The notes under the pieces: generated by a model
What the model was told of the DNA's origin: nothing
Database searches by the model: none
The model's input: the letters and a program-made list of their open reading frames with translations, nothing else
Translations under genes and position numbers: made by a program
Part shown: piece after piece, positions 8,740 to 16,621 of the stretch
Position numbering within the stretch: position 1 is the first letter of the stretch
How the letters are laid out: each line of letters starts with the position of its first letter
From: Bacteroides fragilis
Lineage (GTDB): Bacteria; Bacillota; Clostridia; Lachnospirales; Lachnospiraceae
Assembly (NCBI GenBank): GCA_023664485.1
Contig: JAMPFK010000003.1
Coordinates: 1 to 64,000 of the forward strand
Direction: 5' to 3'
DNA length: 64,000 bases

Positions 8740-9576
8740 TCATATCGTCACGACCACGCCGCCATCGTTGGCATACATGCTGCTGATTCCCGCAGTATCC
8801 ATGATAATGGCATCTTTCAGCTCCGTTCTTTCAAGCAGCGCCTTTTTCACAAAAGCGGCCCTGTCCGGACAGTTACAATGGGATATCATCAGCGTCCTCT
8901 CTTTCATATCCGGCACTTCCGATACCATGATGCCCGCCAGCTTGACGATCGCTTTTTTCATGCCGACCGCCTGGCTCTTCTGCTTAATGACGCCGTGGTC
9001 GCCGCACATGATCGGTTTGATATTTAACGTCGATACGACCATCGCTTTCACGCCCGTAAGCCTGCCGTTCTTCCGCAGCGTTTCCAGATTGTCGAGAATA
9101 AAATAGGTTTTCATTTCCTCCCGGAAAGCCTCCAGCGCTTTCACGGTCTCTTCGAACGAAAGCCCCTGTTCCTGAAGTTCCATCGCCTTCAAAGCATACT
9201 GCGTCTCGCCGCTGCTCGCCGACTCGGAATCAAAAACGCAGATATTTTTCTCCCCGTACCGCTCATGATACAGATTTTTTCCAAGCACCGCACTGTTATA
9301 ACTGCTGCTCAGATGGGAAGACAGGGTAATTACAAAAACATTTTCCGCCTCCGTGCGGTAAGCCTCCCTGTATTTCTCCGGCGACGGACAGGACGACCTG
9401 GGGCACGTCGGGCAGACCGCGACCTGTGCAAGAAACTCCGCCTGATCAAAATCTTCATCATCCATAATCTGATAATCGCCCACCTCTAACCCTAACGGGA
9501 TGATCTGAAAGCGCTCGTCATTTTTATACTCTTCCGGCAATTCGCAACAACTGTCTACTACAATTTTATACTTCAT
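8740..9576 (-). CDS. DegV-family fatty-acid-binding protein
   Basis: A 278-residue cytoplasmic lipid-binding protein. The start YKIVVDSCCELPEEYKND matches the DegV phosphate/carboxylate loop. ITLSSHLSSSYNSA is the second ligand-binding segment, and LRKNGRLTGVKAMVVSTLNIKPI is the diagnostic C-domain block. Family members bind fatty acids, some as FakB partners of a fatty-acid kinase; which role this copy has is not visible. It is a single gene with its own promoter upstream and a terminator downstream. Confidence 0.9.
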   Translation of the reverse strand: MKYKIVVDSCCELPEEYKNDERFQIIPLGLEVGDYQIMDDEDFDQAEFLAQVAVCPTCPRSSCPSPEKYREAYRTEAENVFVITLSSHLSSSYNSAVLGKNLYHERYGEKNICVFDSESASSGETQYALKAMELQEQGLSFEETVKALEAFREEMKTYFILDNLETLRKNGRLTGVKAMVVSTLNIKPIMCGDHGVIKQKSQAVGMKKAIVKLAGIMVSEVPDMKERTLMISHCNCPDRAAFVKKALLERTELKDAIIMDTAGISSMYANDGGVVVTI

Positions 9577-9617
9577 AAAGCCTCCACAACTATTCCATCT
9601 GGTTTTGATTACTACTT

Positions 9618-9646
9618 ATGATAACACGAATTGCCCTGTTCTGTAA
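9618..9646 (-). promoter_or_regulatory. degV promoter
   Basis: Minus strand: TTACAG (9646-9641), 17-bp spacer, TATCAT (9623-9618), about 40 bp before the degV start. Confidence 0.5.
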
Positions 9647-9679
9647 ATAGGCTTTTGTATATTTCCCGCGGAAATCAGA

Positions 9680-9708
9680 TTGACAAGAACGGATGAAATG
9701 GTTAGAAT
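9680..9708 (+). promoter_or_regulatory. Promoter of the DUF5721 gene
   Basis: Consensus TTGACA (9680-9685), 17-bp spacer, TAGAAT (9703-9708), 23 bp before the chosen start codon. Confidence 0.75.
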
Positions 9709-9731
9709 TTGGAAAAAGGAGAATGCCAGCC

Positions 9732-10229
9732 ATGATTTCTTTCAAAATAAAAAATGTCAAGCAGTTCATGGGAAGCTTTCTGGCTTCCGAAGCCTTCGAC
9801 TTATTCCTCGTCGAGGAGGCCTCCATCAGCACCTGTAATACGTTTCAGATAGACGGACATCAGAACCGGGATTTCTATACGGCAGAAGAGTGGGAAGATA
9901 GGGAAATACGGCCCTATGATTTCACGGAATGGAAAAAGCTCCGGCCGATCTGCTACTCTCTTATCAGGGGAAACCGTACGCCCTGCGCTTTCAAATTCGT
10001 TCTGCATCTCATGCCGGACTATACCGCCTCAATCCTGCAAAAAGGCGATACAGGCATTACGCCGCAGCAGATCAGAGCTTTTGTCCTGACAGTCAAATAT
10101 GATGAAAACGGTCTGACGCTGGTGACGGGAACCTCTTTTCATACTTTTATCATGGATAAGAGCGCAGACGGGCTGTGGGATAAGGCGATGGGAAGATTTC
10201 TGGATAAAAAGGGCGTCGAATATACATAA
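9732..10229 (+). CDS. DUF5721 family protein
   Basis: A 165-residue soluble protein recognisable as the clostridial DUF5721 family: FKIKNVKQFMGSFLASEAFD at the N terminus, then FQIDGHQNRDFYTAEE and ICYSLIRGNRTPCAFKFV. Function is unknown. The upstream in-frame ATG at 9693 lies inside the promoter spacer; ATG 9732 has AAGGAG ten bases before it and is the real start. It is a single gene between a consensus promoter and a strong bidirectional terminator. Confidence 0.8.
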   Translation: MISFKIKNVKQFMGSFLASEAFDLFLVEEASISTCNTFQIDGHQNRDFYTAEEWEDREIRPYDFTEWKKLRPICYSLIRGNRTPCAFKFVLHLMPDYTASILQKGDTGITPQQIRAFVLTVKYDENGLTLVTGTSFHTFIMDKSADGLWDKAMGRFLDKKGVEYT

Positions 10230-10252
10230 AGGGAACCCCGAATGGACAAACT

Positions 10253-10284
10253 GCGGCGGCGCCGGAGAAATACGGCGCCGCCGC
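10253..10284. terminator. Bidirectional terminator
   Basis: 12-bp perfect GC stem GCGGCGGCGCCG / CGGCGCCGCCGC with an 8-base loop, between the convergent DUF5721 gene and the membrane-protein operon. Confidence 0.75.
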
Positions 10285-10294
10285 TTCCTGCTTT

Positions 10295-10678
10295 TTAAAA
10301 ACCGTAATAATATCCTTCATACCACATCCCATAATCGACCGCCGCCATGAGCATGGCAAAGAGCATCATGAGCATGATAATGAGCACAGAACCGAAATCA
10401 TATTGAAACTTTCTCTTTTCCGCATTTTTCCCGATACACCCGATCAGAATCTCCACACCGAGAAAGATCAGGACGACAGGCCAGCAGTCAAAAATCATCT
10501 GATAATCGAGCGCAGGCAGCACCATACGGATCAGAAATAAAACGCCGTATAAAATAAGGACGATACCGCAGGTGACGGTGCCGACTCTGTGCGTGCGCCC
10601 GGCGGCCTCTCCTTCCGGCCTCCCCGTGCACGCTGTTTCCTGCGCTCCCGTTATTTTTCCATTTCCCGTTTCCTTCAT
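10295..10678 (-). CDS. Small multi-pass membrane protein, last gene of an ECF sigma operon
   Basis: 127 residues. After a polar N-terminal stretch of about 32 residues come three hydrophobic segments (TCGIVLILYGVLFLIRMV, WPVVLIFLGVEILIGCI and SVLIIMLMMLFAMLMAAV). The arrangement resembles the TM bundle of DUF5668/LiaI-LiaF-like proteins, but I cannot assign a family firmly. The C terminus is rich in Tyr and Gly (EGYYYGF). It follows the TM2-like gene by 62 bp on the minus strand and probably belongs to the sigma operon beginning near 12388. Confidence 0.7.
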   Translation of the reverse strand: MKETGNGKITGAQETACTGRPEGEAAGRTHRVGTVTCGIVLILYGVLFLIRMVLPALDYQMIFDCWPVVLIFLGVEILIGCIGKNAEKRKFQYDFGSVLIIMLMMLFAMLMAAVDYGMWYEGYYYGF

Positions 10679-10740
10679 ACAAAAATCCCCCTTTCCATTC
10701 CCGCCCGGTCTGTGAAAAGGATTTCACAGACTCCGCTCCT

Positions 10741-11403
10741 TCATATCCCGGTGTTTCCATTGTTTTCCGCGGTATTTTCCACGACCTCCACATGCCCGAT
10801 CCTTTCAACCGGTATGGCCGTTTCCCCGCTTCCGGCAAAGTCCGCGGTTTCCTTCATCTCATCCAGTTTATCCAGCTCCTCTTTTTTGCCCTGTATCAGC
10901 TTGACGCCCAGCCAGATGATCACGAGCGCAATAATGGCCTTAGGCACATCGTCTCCGACGATTCCGGTAAAACAGGCAATATATTCATAATAAAAATCGT
11001 TTCCGACAAGATGCCTCAGCATACGGCAGAATGACTGCCAGAGCATGGAGACTCCTAAAATAATCAAAACAACCGCAAATGCTTTCCGGTATTTTCCCGC
11101 AATAGAATCTTTCATGGAACTAAACCCCTCTTCGCTGATGCCGAACAGATATCCGTCCTCAATCCGATAAAACGCATCGTCGCTTAAAGCCCCCAGATTA
11201 TTCGCATGGAAAAAACCGTATACCCATATGACGAACGGCACGAATGCCAGAATACCGATTCCCGTATAGCCGGTCAGCATAACGCTGACGGCAAAAATGC
11301 CGAGCAGGCTGACACCCGTTTTCATAAAACCGAGATACATTTCTCCTGCCCCTGGCAGGAACGAGAAACAGAACAGTAAAAAACGATTTTTCTTCTTTTT
11401 CAT
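10741..11403 (-). CDS. TM2-domain-like membrane protein
   Basis: A 220-residue protein whose first 80 residues look like a TM2 domain: a basic start, FSFLPGAGEMYLGFMKTG, and then two hydrophobic helices with FVPFVIWVYGFFHANN. Further hydrophobic segments lie around residues 112-128 and 155-172, and the C terminus is acidic. Its ATG overlaps the stop of the anti-sigma-like gene by one base (TAATG), implying coupling. The role is unknown; it is presumably part of an envelope response run by the upstream sigma factor. Confidence 0.75.
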   Translation of the reverse strand: MKKKKNRFLLFCFSFLPGAGEMYLGFMKTGVSLLGIFAVSVMLTGYTGIGILAFVPFVIWVYGFFHANNLGALSDDAFYRIEDGYLFGISEEGFSSMKDSIAGKYRKAFAVVLIILGVSMLWQSFCRMLRHLVGNDFYYEYIACFTGIVGDDVPKAIIALVIIWLGVKLIQGKKEELDKLDEMKETADFAGSGETAIPVERIGHVEVVENTAENNGNTGI

Positions 11404-11873
11404 TAATAATAGCCCTCCGTTCCAACTAATTGATTTAATCTTCCGTTTAATCTGCTGCAGGCTTCATCCAGCCCGCTGCTGAACCGGTACAGAAATCCAT
11501 TCTGACGCGTCCATGCTTCCTCCAAATCCTGCTCTTTTGCCTCTTCCAGCCATCCCTGCACCGCTCCGGGGCCGCTGTTTTCCTCCGGGCGGATGTTTTC
11601 CGGCACGATTAAAATGAGGCTGAGCGCCGCGGCCGTCGCTGCAATGACTTTCATGCTGTAAGAGAACAGCGACACCTTTTTCATATGTTCCTTTTTCCGG
11701 TGGATCCGGCCGATGATCTCATCCCGGAACCCTTTCGGGGGACACAGCAGCGGTTCCGCTTCTGTCCCGGCAATCAGTTCCTGCAGGGCTTCATCGGACA
11801 GATAATTCCGGGACTGCCCGCCGGGAATGCTGTTTCCTGTACTATTCCTTATATTTTTCCCCATTCTGTTCAT
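11403..11873 (-). CDS. Putative membrane anti-sigma factor
   Basis: 156 residues with a cytoplasmic N-terminal region (SDEALQELIAGTEAEPLLCP, then FRDEIIGRIHRKKEHMKKV), one TM helix (about residues 75-95, MKVIAATAAALSLILIVP) and an external C-terminal part. This is the topology of single-pass anti-sigma factors. The start overlaps the sigma gene stop by four bases (ATGA). I infer the function from topology and position; no zinc-binding HxxxCxxC motif is present. Confidence 0.7.
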   Translation of the reverse strand: MNRMGKNIRNSTGNSIPGGQSRNYLSDEALQELIAGTEAEPLLCPPKGFRDEIIGRIHRKKEHMKKVSLFSYSMKVIAATAAALSLILIVPENIRPEENSGPGAVQGWLEEAKEQDLEEAWTRQNGFLYRFSSGLDEACSRLNGRLNQLVGTEGYY

Positions 11874-12388
11874 GCGCTGTTCTCCTTTCTGTAAATTTTG
11901 CGAAGCATACTGCGCGCTCTGTAAATCTGCGTCCGCACTGTTTTGGTTTTCATGCCGCGCCTCTCGGCAATCTCCCCAACGTCCATCTCGTCGTAGTAAT
12001 AGGCCTCTGCGATTTCGTCATAAGGCTTCTTCAAACGTCTGCAGTTCATGAGCAGCATCTTCCTCGCTTCCTGCTCCATGCAGATCGCCTCCGGCGACTC
12101 CGACGCCTTTCCCGCCTCCGCGCCTTTTTCCAGATAAACGTCTTCCGTGGGAATGCTCCTTCTCCCGGAATGGGACATATAGTCGATACATTTATTGGCC
12201 GCGATTCTGCAAAGCCACGCCTTCGGACTGCCGCCGTCAAAGCTCTTCAAATGCTCATAGGCGGAAAGAAAAGTTTCCTGTGCCAGGTCTTCGGCGGCGA
12301 AGTAATCTGCGGTCATCTTATAGCAGATGGAAAAAACAAGATTCTGGTAAGAATCGATCAGCGCTGTGAATTGTTCTTCCGTATGTAT
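11870..12388 (-). CDS. ECF-type RNA polymerase sigma factor with apparent AUA start
   Basis: Region 2 (AAEDLAQETFLSAYEHLKSF) and region 4 HTH (MDVGEIAERRGMKTKTVRTQIYRARSMLRKIY) are clear. The first ATG of the frame (12316) falls inside region 2.1: the upstream codons encode EEQFTALIDSYQNLVFSICYK, needed for a complete sigma domain. No ATG, GTG or TTG occurs between there and the in-frame stop. A strong AGGGGAGG site instead sits eight bases before ATA at 12388-12386, which I take as the start (172 aa). It is followed by the overlapping anti-sigma and two membrane-protein genes. Confidence 0.8.
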   Translation of the reverse strand: MHTEEQFTALIDSYQNLVFSICYKMTADYFAAEDLAQETFLSAYEHLKSFDGGSPKAWLCRIAANKCIDYMSHSGRRSIPTEDVYLEKGAEAGKASESPEAICMEQEARKMLLMNCRRLKKPYDEIAEAYYYDEMDVGEIAERRGMKTKTVRTQIYRARSMLRKIYRKENSA

Positions 12389-12473
12389 CTTCCCCGCCTC
12401 CCCTCTTTTTCTGCGTCTTCATTAGTTAAAACGGAAAAGGCCCTTTTATGTCTTCAACTTTTTCAATCTTTTT

Positions 12474-13310
12474 TTATTTTCTGAACATATACTGATATTT
12501 CTTTGTCTGGAAACGGATGATTTCGCCGATCCTCCTTTTTTCCGCACCCTGGTAGGCGTTCCCGTTCTGCATTCCGTTCAGGACGTCCCGGACGGAATTG
12601 ATCATCTCGTTCGCCGAAAGATCAAATTTCAGGTGCTTATCATACAGCTTATTCGCCGTCCGCAGCTGTTCGTCAAAATCCCGCGAAAAAGGTCTCGCTG
12701 TGACGGCGTGGTAGCACTCTACCATTCCTTTTTCCAGCGGACAGACATTTTTCGTATCGGAAAAAAGAGCCTGCGCCATATCAAAGACCGGCGCGAAACG
12801 GTATTCCTTCTTTTCCGTATCATACAAAAGCATAATGTTGCCCGTGTGGCGGCCCACATTCAAAAAGAAGGCGTCGAGCTCCAGCAGCCTGGTCAGATAA
12901 ACGCCAAAATCCGGTAATCCGGTCAGATTTTCCACCAGCTCCACCGTATATAAAATGCGCTCTTCCACGTCCGCGATCCGTTCTAACATCCGGGCAAGCC
13001 CAAAACCCGTATAACTCTTCGACAGACGTTCGACAGATATCAATTCCTCTTTTTCCCCTTTGAATTCCGGACTCCGGCATCCCCTGTACTGTCGTCCTTC
13101 ATAAGTAATGGCGGCAGGTTCGTATTCTACGAACTGCCCGATGTTGGAATGCTTCATCAAATGGGATACGACCGCCTCCGCCAGACTCTCAAATCCGAGC
13201 ATATCGGCCTTATACCAGTATCCCTCCTGCTTCCACTTCATCTGACTGCCGCAGGAAGAATGCTCCGCTCCCGTTACAATATAATCCTTTGAAATTTCTA
13301 TCATACGCAT
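12474..13310 (-). CDS. HipA-like kinase-fold protein with altered catalytic motif
   Basis: 278 residues resembling the kinase part of HipA-type proteins: WYKADMLG (nucleotide-site lysine region), a helix EAVVSHLMKHSNI, the catalytic-loop equivalent FFLNVGRHTGNIMLL, and the metal-site equivalent FAPVFDMAQALFSD. HipA relatives normally read N-x-D-R-H in the loop; here Gly (codon GGC at about 12858) replaces the catalytic Asp, so kinase activity is doubtful. It starts at ATG 13310 with AAAGGGGG upstream, 14 bp after the HTH gene, its probable partner. Confidence 0.65.
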   Translation of the reverse strand: MRMIEISKDYIVTGAEHSSCGSQMKWKQEGYWYKADMLGFESLAEAVVSHLMKHSNIGQFVEYEPAAITYEGRQYRGCRSPEFKGEKEELISVERLSKSYTGFGLARMLERIADVEERILYTVELVENLTGLPDFGVYLTRLLELDAFFLNVGRHTGNIMLLYDTEKKEYRFAPVFDMAQALFSDTKNVCPLEKGMVECYHAVTARPFSRDFDEQLRTANKLYDKHLKFDLSANEMINSVRDVLNGMQNGNAYQGAEKRRIGEIIRFQTKKYQYMFRK

Positions 13311-13324
13311 ATGAAACGCCCCCT

Positions 13325-13888
13325 TTATGCCTTATAATACCTGATTTTCAGCCATTGCCGATCCTCCGCCATTCTGCCGCCCGTCCGCTCGACGATTGCA
13401 AACGGATCGTACTCCTCCAGCTCCAGATCTTCCAAAATCAAATCGACATCCTCTCTCGACTCCGGAAAACAACGGCTTTCCAGAAATTCCTCGAAATCCG
13501 TCCAATCCGGTCTTGCCCTGATGCCAAAAGCGCGGTGCAGCAGGTCGTCGCTCTCGTTCATGACCGCAATTTTTTCTTCCTCCCGGTTGACAAGAATCAC
13601 GGTACAGCAGTCCTCCCCGCACATGAATTCCATACGCATCGGATAACCCGTCGCGTCGATGCCCAAAAAAGCTTTGTTCAGCCGTTCCCACGACTTCGCC
13701 GTATTATAATTCTCCTTCTCTTTGTCGTTATTCTGGTTCAGATAACCGGACAGCACCTGCCTGGAAATTCCGTATTCCTTTGCCAGCGCCGTGACCGTCG
13801 CGCCGGTCTCATGCCGCTCCCTGATAATCTTTACATCCTCAGCCGAAAGCGCCGGTTTTCTCCCGGCCCCCCGTTCATTTTTCGCCAT
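13325..13888 (-). CDS. HTH protein with HipA-N-like C-terminal domain
   Basis: 187 residues. The N terminus is a resolvase/Xre-like HTH (residues about 10-50, with VTALAKEYGISRQVLSGYLN). The rest (RMEFMCGEDCCTVILVNRE, then RPDWTDFEEFLESRCFPESR and IVERTGGRMAEDRQWLKI) looks like the N-terminal subdomain that HipA kinases carry, here fused to the DNA-binding domain. ATG 13912 is in frame, but AAAGGAG sits directly before ATG 13888, the chosen start. It forms a two-gene unit with the HipA-like kinase, resembling split Hip modules. DNA binding is predicted; autoregulation is inferred. Confidence 0.65.
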   Translation of the reverse strand: MAKNERGAGRKPALSAEDVKIIRERHETGATVTALAKEYGISRQVLSGYLNQNNDKEKENYNTAKSWERLNKAFLGIDATGYPMRMEFMCGEDCCTVILVNREEEKIAVMNESDDLLHRAFGIRARPDWTDFEEFLESRCFPESREDVDLILEDLELEEYDPFAIVERTGGRMAEDRQWLKIRYYKA

Positions 13889-13954
13889 AACCGCTTCTCC
13901 TTTCTCTTTCAATCCGGACGCCGTTTCAGGCGCCTTAAAACATCTTTCATTTCT

Positions 13955-13983
13955 ATGATAAGATGAAAAAAAGGAAGTGTCAA
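13955..13983 (-). promoter_or_regulatory. Promoter of the HTH/HipA-like pair
   Basis: Minus strand: consensus TTGACA (13983-13978), 17-bp spacer, TATCAT (13960-13955), about 65 bp before the HTH gene start. Confidence 0.75.
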
Positions 13984-14054
13984 CAAATTAATTCGTAGAC
14001 ATCTCCTTTTTCATAATAAAATATGCAGTTTTCTACTAAGAAAGCTCCTCTTTC

Positions 14055-14411
14055 TTACGCTTTCATCTTAGGCTTAAACACCAGACTCGCCAAATATCCA
14101 AAGATGAGTGCCGCGCTGCATCCTACGGCGCCGTTCGTAAAGCCGCCCTTGAACAGGCCGATAAAACCGTCCTTGTCGATCGCTTCTTTGACGCCTTTCA
14201 TCAGAATGTTTCCATATCCAAGAAGCGGCACGCTTGCGCCCGCGCCCGCATACTCCATGAACGGTTCGTATAGTCCGACCGCACTGATAACCGCGCCAAG
14301 GCAGACGAGCAGCACCATGATCCTTCCCGGCATCATTTTTGTCTTTTCCATTAAAATCTGTACCAGCGCGCAGATCAGTCCGCCCACCCAGAAAGCATTC
14401 ACATAATCCAT
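14055..14411 (-). CDS. spoVAE: Stage V sporulation protein AE
   Basis: A 118-residue inner forespore membrane protein of the SpoVA channel that moves dipicolinic acid during spore formation and germination. AFWVGGLICALVQILMEKTK, GRIMVLLVCLGAVISAVGLYEP, the AGAGASVPLLGYG loop and GGFTNGAVGCSAALIFGYLASL are diagnostic. The start at ATG 14411 has GAGG nine bases before. In most sporeformers it sits directly beside spoVAC and spoVAD; here spoVAD is 5.3 kb away and spoVAC is not in the window. Confidence 0.92.
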   Translation of the reverse strand: MDYVNAFWVGGLICALVQILMEKTKMMPGRIMVLLVCLGAVISAVGLYEPFMEYAGAGASVPLLGYGNILMKGVKEAIDKDGFIGLFKGGFTNGAVGCSAALIFGYLASLVFKPKMKA

Positions 14412-14440
14412 TTTGCATAACCTCGCTTTTCCAAAATTAA

Positions 14441-14477
14441 AACAGATATCATTTATCTGCCGATATTGATATCTGTT
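14441..14477 (-). terminator. Terminator of the HipA-like/DUF3037 pair
   Basis: Perfect 11-bp stem AACAGATATCA (14441-14451) / TGATATCTGTT (14467-14477), followed on the minus strand by a T-rich tract and preceded by an A run; about 40 bp after the DUF3037 stop. Confidence 0.7.
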
Positions 14478-14517
14478 ATTTTTTGCAATATTTCACAGGT
14501 TATTCGCAATTCAGAGC

Positions 14518-15261
14518 TTAGCTGCACAAATTTAATATATAGTCCATCCCTTTATCCATCTGTAATACCTCCGCGTGCTTAGACAATATATTAATAATAA
14601 TCCTCAGATTATCCCTGTCTTCAAAATCACTATCGTAAATAAACAATACTTTTTTAACGCCGGCCATCTCGCCTGCCGCAAAAGACCACTGCCTTGCGCT
14701 GCTTATGATTCTTCTTAAATTTTTACCTTTAAATGAGAAATGCTTAATACACAGCTTATCTAATTGATAATCGAATGGAATCTCATCGTTAAATTCGCCG
14801 AAAATCCTGCCATTCGTATATGCCAGATGATTCGTTTCCAGCACACGCCTGATCAGCTTTTTCTCTTCATTATTGTTCAATCGCTGGGCCTTGGCCAAAT
14901 CATATTTCAAATATATTTTGGTAAGATTCTCGATATAATCTTCTCTTTCATCAACCTGTAGCCTTTTAATTGTTGAAAACCGAAATTCATTTGCAAATAC
15001 TTTTATATATGACTGTAATTCAAAAGATTTATGATAGTTCAAAACAGAATTTTCAATATCCTCCTTTATTCCTGCGAGATAGGCTTTCACAAAATTTACA
15101 TCCGCTTCATCGTCAAACATCTGAAATCTCTTAAAATTAGAAATATATCTAAAATCACGCTGTCCGGTCGTAATATTATGAAACAATATGCCAAGGCACA
15201 AACATTCATCTGATACAGGCGAATGATAATAATTCAATGCGGAATATTCTATATGATTCAT
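14518..15261 (-). CDS. DUF3037 family protein, partner of the HipA-like kinase
   Basis: A 247-residue protein matching the DUF3037 pattern: IEYSALNYYHSPVSDECLCL then GILFHNITTGQRDFRY at the N terminus, with a C-terminal half rich in Lys and Asp. DUF3037 genes are commonly found directly behind HipA_2-type kinase genes. Here the gap is four bases and the ribosome site AAAAGGAGG is strong. The molecular role is unknown; a toxin/antitoxin or stress module is an inference. Like its partner, it is more AT-rich than flanking genes, which hints at transfer. Confidence 0.75.
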   Translation of the reverse strand: MNHIEYSALNYYHSPVSDECLCLGILFHNITTGQRDFRYISNFKRFQMFDDEADVNFVKAYLAGIKEDIENSVLNYHKSFELQSYIKVFANEFRFSTIKRLQVDEREDYIENLTKIYLKYDLAKAQRLNNNEEKKLIRRVLETNHLAYTNGRIFGEFNDEIPFDYQLDKLCIKHFSFKGKNLRRIISSARQWSFAAGEMAGVKKVLFIYDSDFEDRDNLRIIINILSKHAEVLQMDKGMDYILNLCS

Positions 15262-15265
15262 GATA

Positions 15266-16063
15266 TTACCTCCTTTTCAGATAGTTTACAATTGTTGATA
15301 TGATTACACCGATATGTTCTGTTCTATACATCAGATATTCAATCAGGATATCTTCCTCTTTTACCGGCAGCCGCCACTCTTTTGGACACTCTTCAATGAA
15401 TTTCCTTATCGTATCATCATTCATCTTATTCACAAATGGAACGCTGTTCTGGACAAGCGCATTTTCTGTTACAGACATATTCCGATAAAACATACTGTAT
15501 AACCGCTCATTCCACTCAAGAACCTCCGTACTGAACAAATCATTTTCTTTTATTGCCCGCTTTAAACAATTTCCGTCCCAGATTGCCCCGTTAATAAATA
15601 CATGCGTATGATCTATTACTTTTAATGAAATATCATTTTTATAAAAACGAACCAATAAGTTTCCTTCATTCCTGTCTTTATTAAATATAATATGATCAAA
15701 TAAAAGAACTTTTATAAAATCCTCTTTATTCCGCATCAAATGAATAACCGATGGCAATAACTTCGTTGTTTTCGGTATATATGTAGAATAAAATGCATAT
15801 CCATAATTCCTTTCCGATGCAATGCAGGGGTCAAGTATCTCCGTATTTTCATCCATCATTCCAATGCCGCAATACGGCATTGGAATGTCAAGCAATATCG
15901 CCATTCTATAACAAACATATTCATTGAACAGCACAAGATTTCCTTCCGGCCCATGCGACAGCTTTACAACGCACTGGCTTCCGTCATCCAAAATTGCATA
16001 TTTCGGCTCTGTAACGCCAATATTCATATTATAATGAATTTGAGAAATATGTTTTACTTTAAT
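15266..16063 (-). CDS. HipA-like (HipA_2 type) kinase, apparent AUU start
   Basis: 265 residues as annotated. Visible elements: YAILDDGSQCVVKLSHGPEG (phosphate loop and catalytic lysine), NEYVCYRMAILLDIPMP, catalytic loop FDHIIFNKDRNEGNLLVRF with Asp intact, and VIDHTHVF for metal binding. The first ATG (16027) has no ribosome site, and residues just before it (KVKHISQIHYN) read like the usual family start. GGAGG with seven-base spacing precedes ATT at 16063-16061, chosen here. Starting at ATG 16027 would give 253 aa. AT-rich; paired with DUF3037. Confidence 0.75.
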   Translation of the reverse strand: MKVKHISQIHYNMNIGVTEPKYAILDDGSQCVVKLSHGPEGNLVLFNEYVCYRMAILLDIPMPYCGIGMMDENTEILDPCIASERNYGYAFYSTYIPKTTKLLPSVIHLMRNKEDFIKVLLFDHIIFNKDRNEGNLLVRFYKNDISLKVIDHTHVFINGAIWDGNCLKRAIKENDLFSTEVLEWNERLYSMFYRNMSVTENALVQNSVPFVNKMNDDTIRKFIEECPKEWRLPVKEEDILIEYLMYRTEHIGVIISTIVNYLKRR

Positions 16064-16156
16064 GCGCTCACCTCCCGTATCCGTTCCGCAATCTCTGCCA
16101 CAGCCAGCACAACGCCGGCCGCGCGCCTGCCCGCGCCCGGCATTCCAATCAGAATC

Positions 16157-16543
16157 CTATTCGCCCTGACCGAGGAACGCAATGACTTCCACCTCGCACA
16201 AAACGTCTTTCGGAAGCTGTTTTACCGCAACGCAGCTTCTTGCCGGCTTTTCCGTAAAATATTTTTCATAGACCGCGTTAAACGCGGCAAAATCTGCCAT
16301 TTCCGCAAGAAAACAGGTTGTCTTTACGACGTTTTCATAATTCGCCCCGGCCGCCTTTAAAATCTCGCCAACGTTTTTCATGACCTGTTCCGCCTGCTCC
16401 GTAATATCCGTTCCGGTAATCCCGCCGCTGGCCGGATCGATCGGGATCTGCCCCGATGCGAACAGCATCTTATCTGCGATAATTCCCTGGGAATACGGCC
16501 CGATTGCCGCCGGCGCCTTATCTGTTGCCACTTTTTTTAACAT
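16157..16543 (-). CDS. ridA: RidA family reactive intermediate/imine deaminase
   Basis: A 128-residue trimeric deaminase that hydrolyses reactive enamine/imine intermediates from PLP enzymes. APAAIGPYSQGIIADKMLFA at the N terminus, VKTTCFLAEMADFAAFNAVY, and ARSCVAVKQLPKDVLCEVEV (Arg carboxylate anchor and signature) are typical. The frame can start at GTG 16555, but ATG 16543 follows AGGTGGACAGG and gives standard length. A 29-codon overlapping frame downstream (16054-16143) is open but has no good ribosome site. Confidence 0.93.
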   Translation of the reverse strand: MLKKVATDKAPAAIGPYSQGIIADKMLFASGQIPIDPASGGITGTDITEQAEQVMKNVGEILKAAGANYENVVKTTCFLAEMADFAAFNAVYEKYFTEKPARSCVAVKQLPKDVLCEVEVIAFLGQGE

Positions 16544-16621
16544 ATTCCTGTCCACCTTTCTTATATTGTGCCTGTCCTGATACTATCCTTTGCATGATAT
16601 CCGCCCTGTCATACCGTGCCG

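Noticed and set aside
10741..12388. Zinc-binding anti-sigma (ZAS) domain in the 11403-11873 product
   Set aside because: No HxxxCxxC motif; anti-sigma role rests on topology and overlap with the sigma gene only.
16054..16143. 29-codon ORF (MPGAGRRAAGVV...) between ridA and the HipA-like gene
   Set aside because: Overlaps the HipA-like ribosome site, weak initiation signal, GC-rich low-complexity peptide with no family resemblance; not annotated as a gene.
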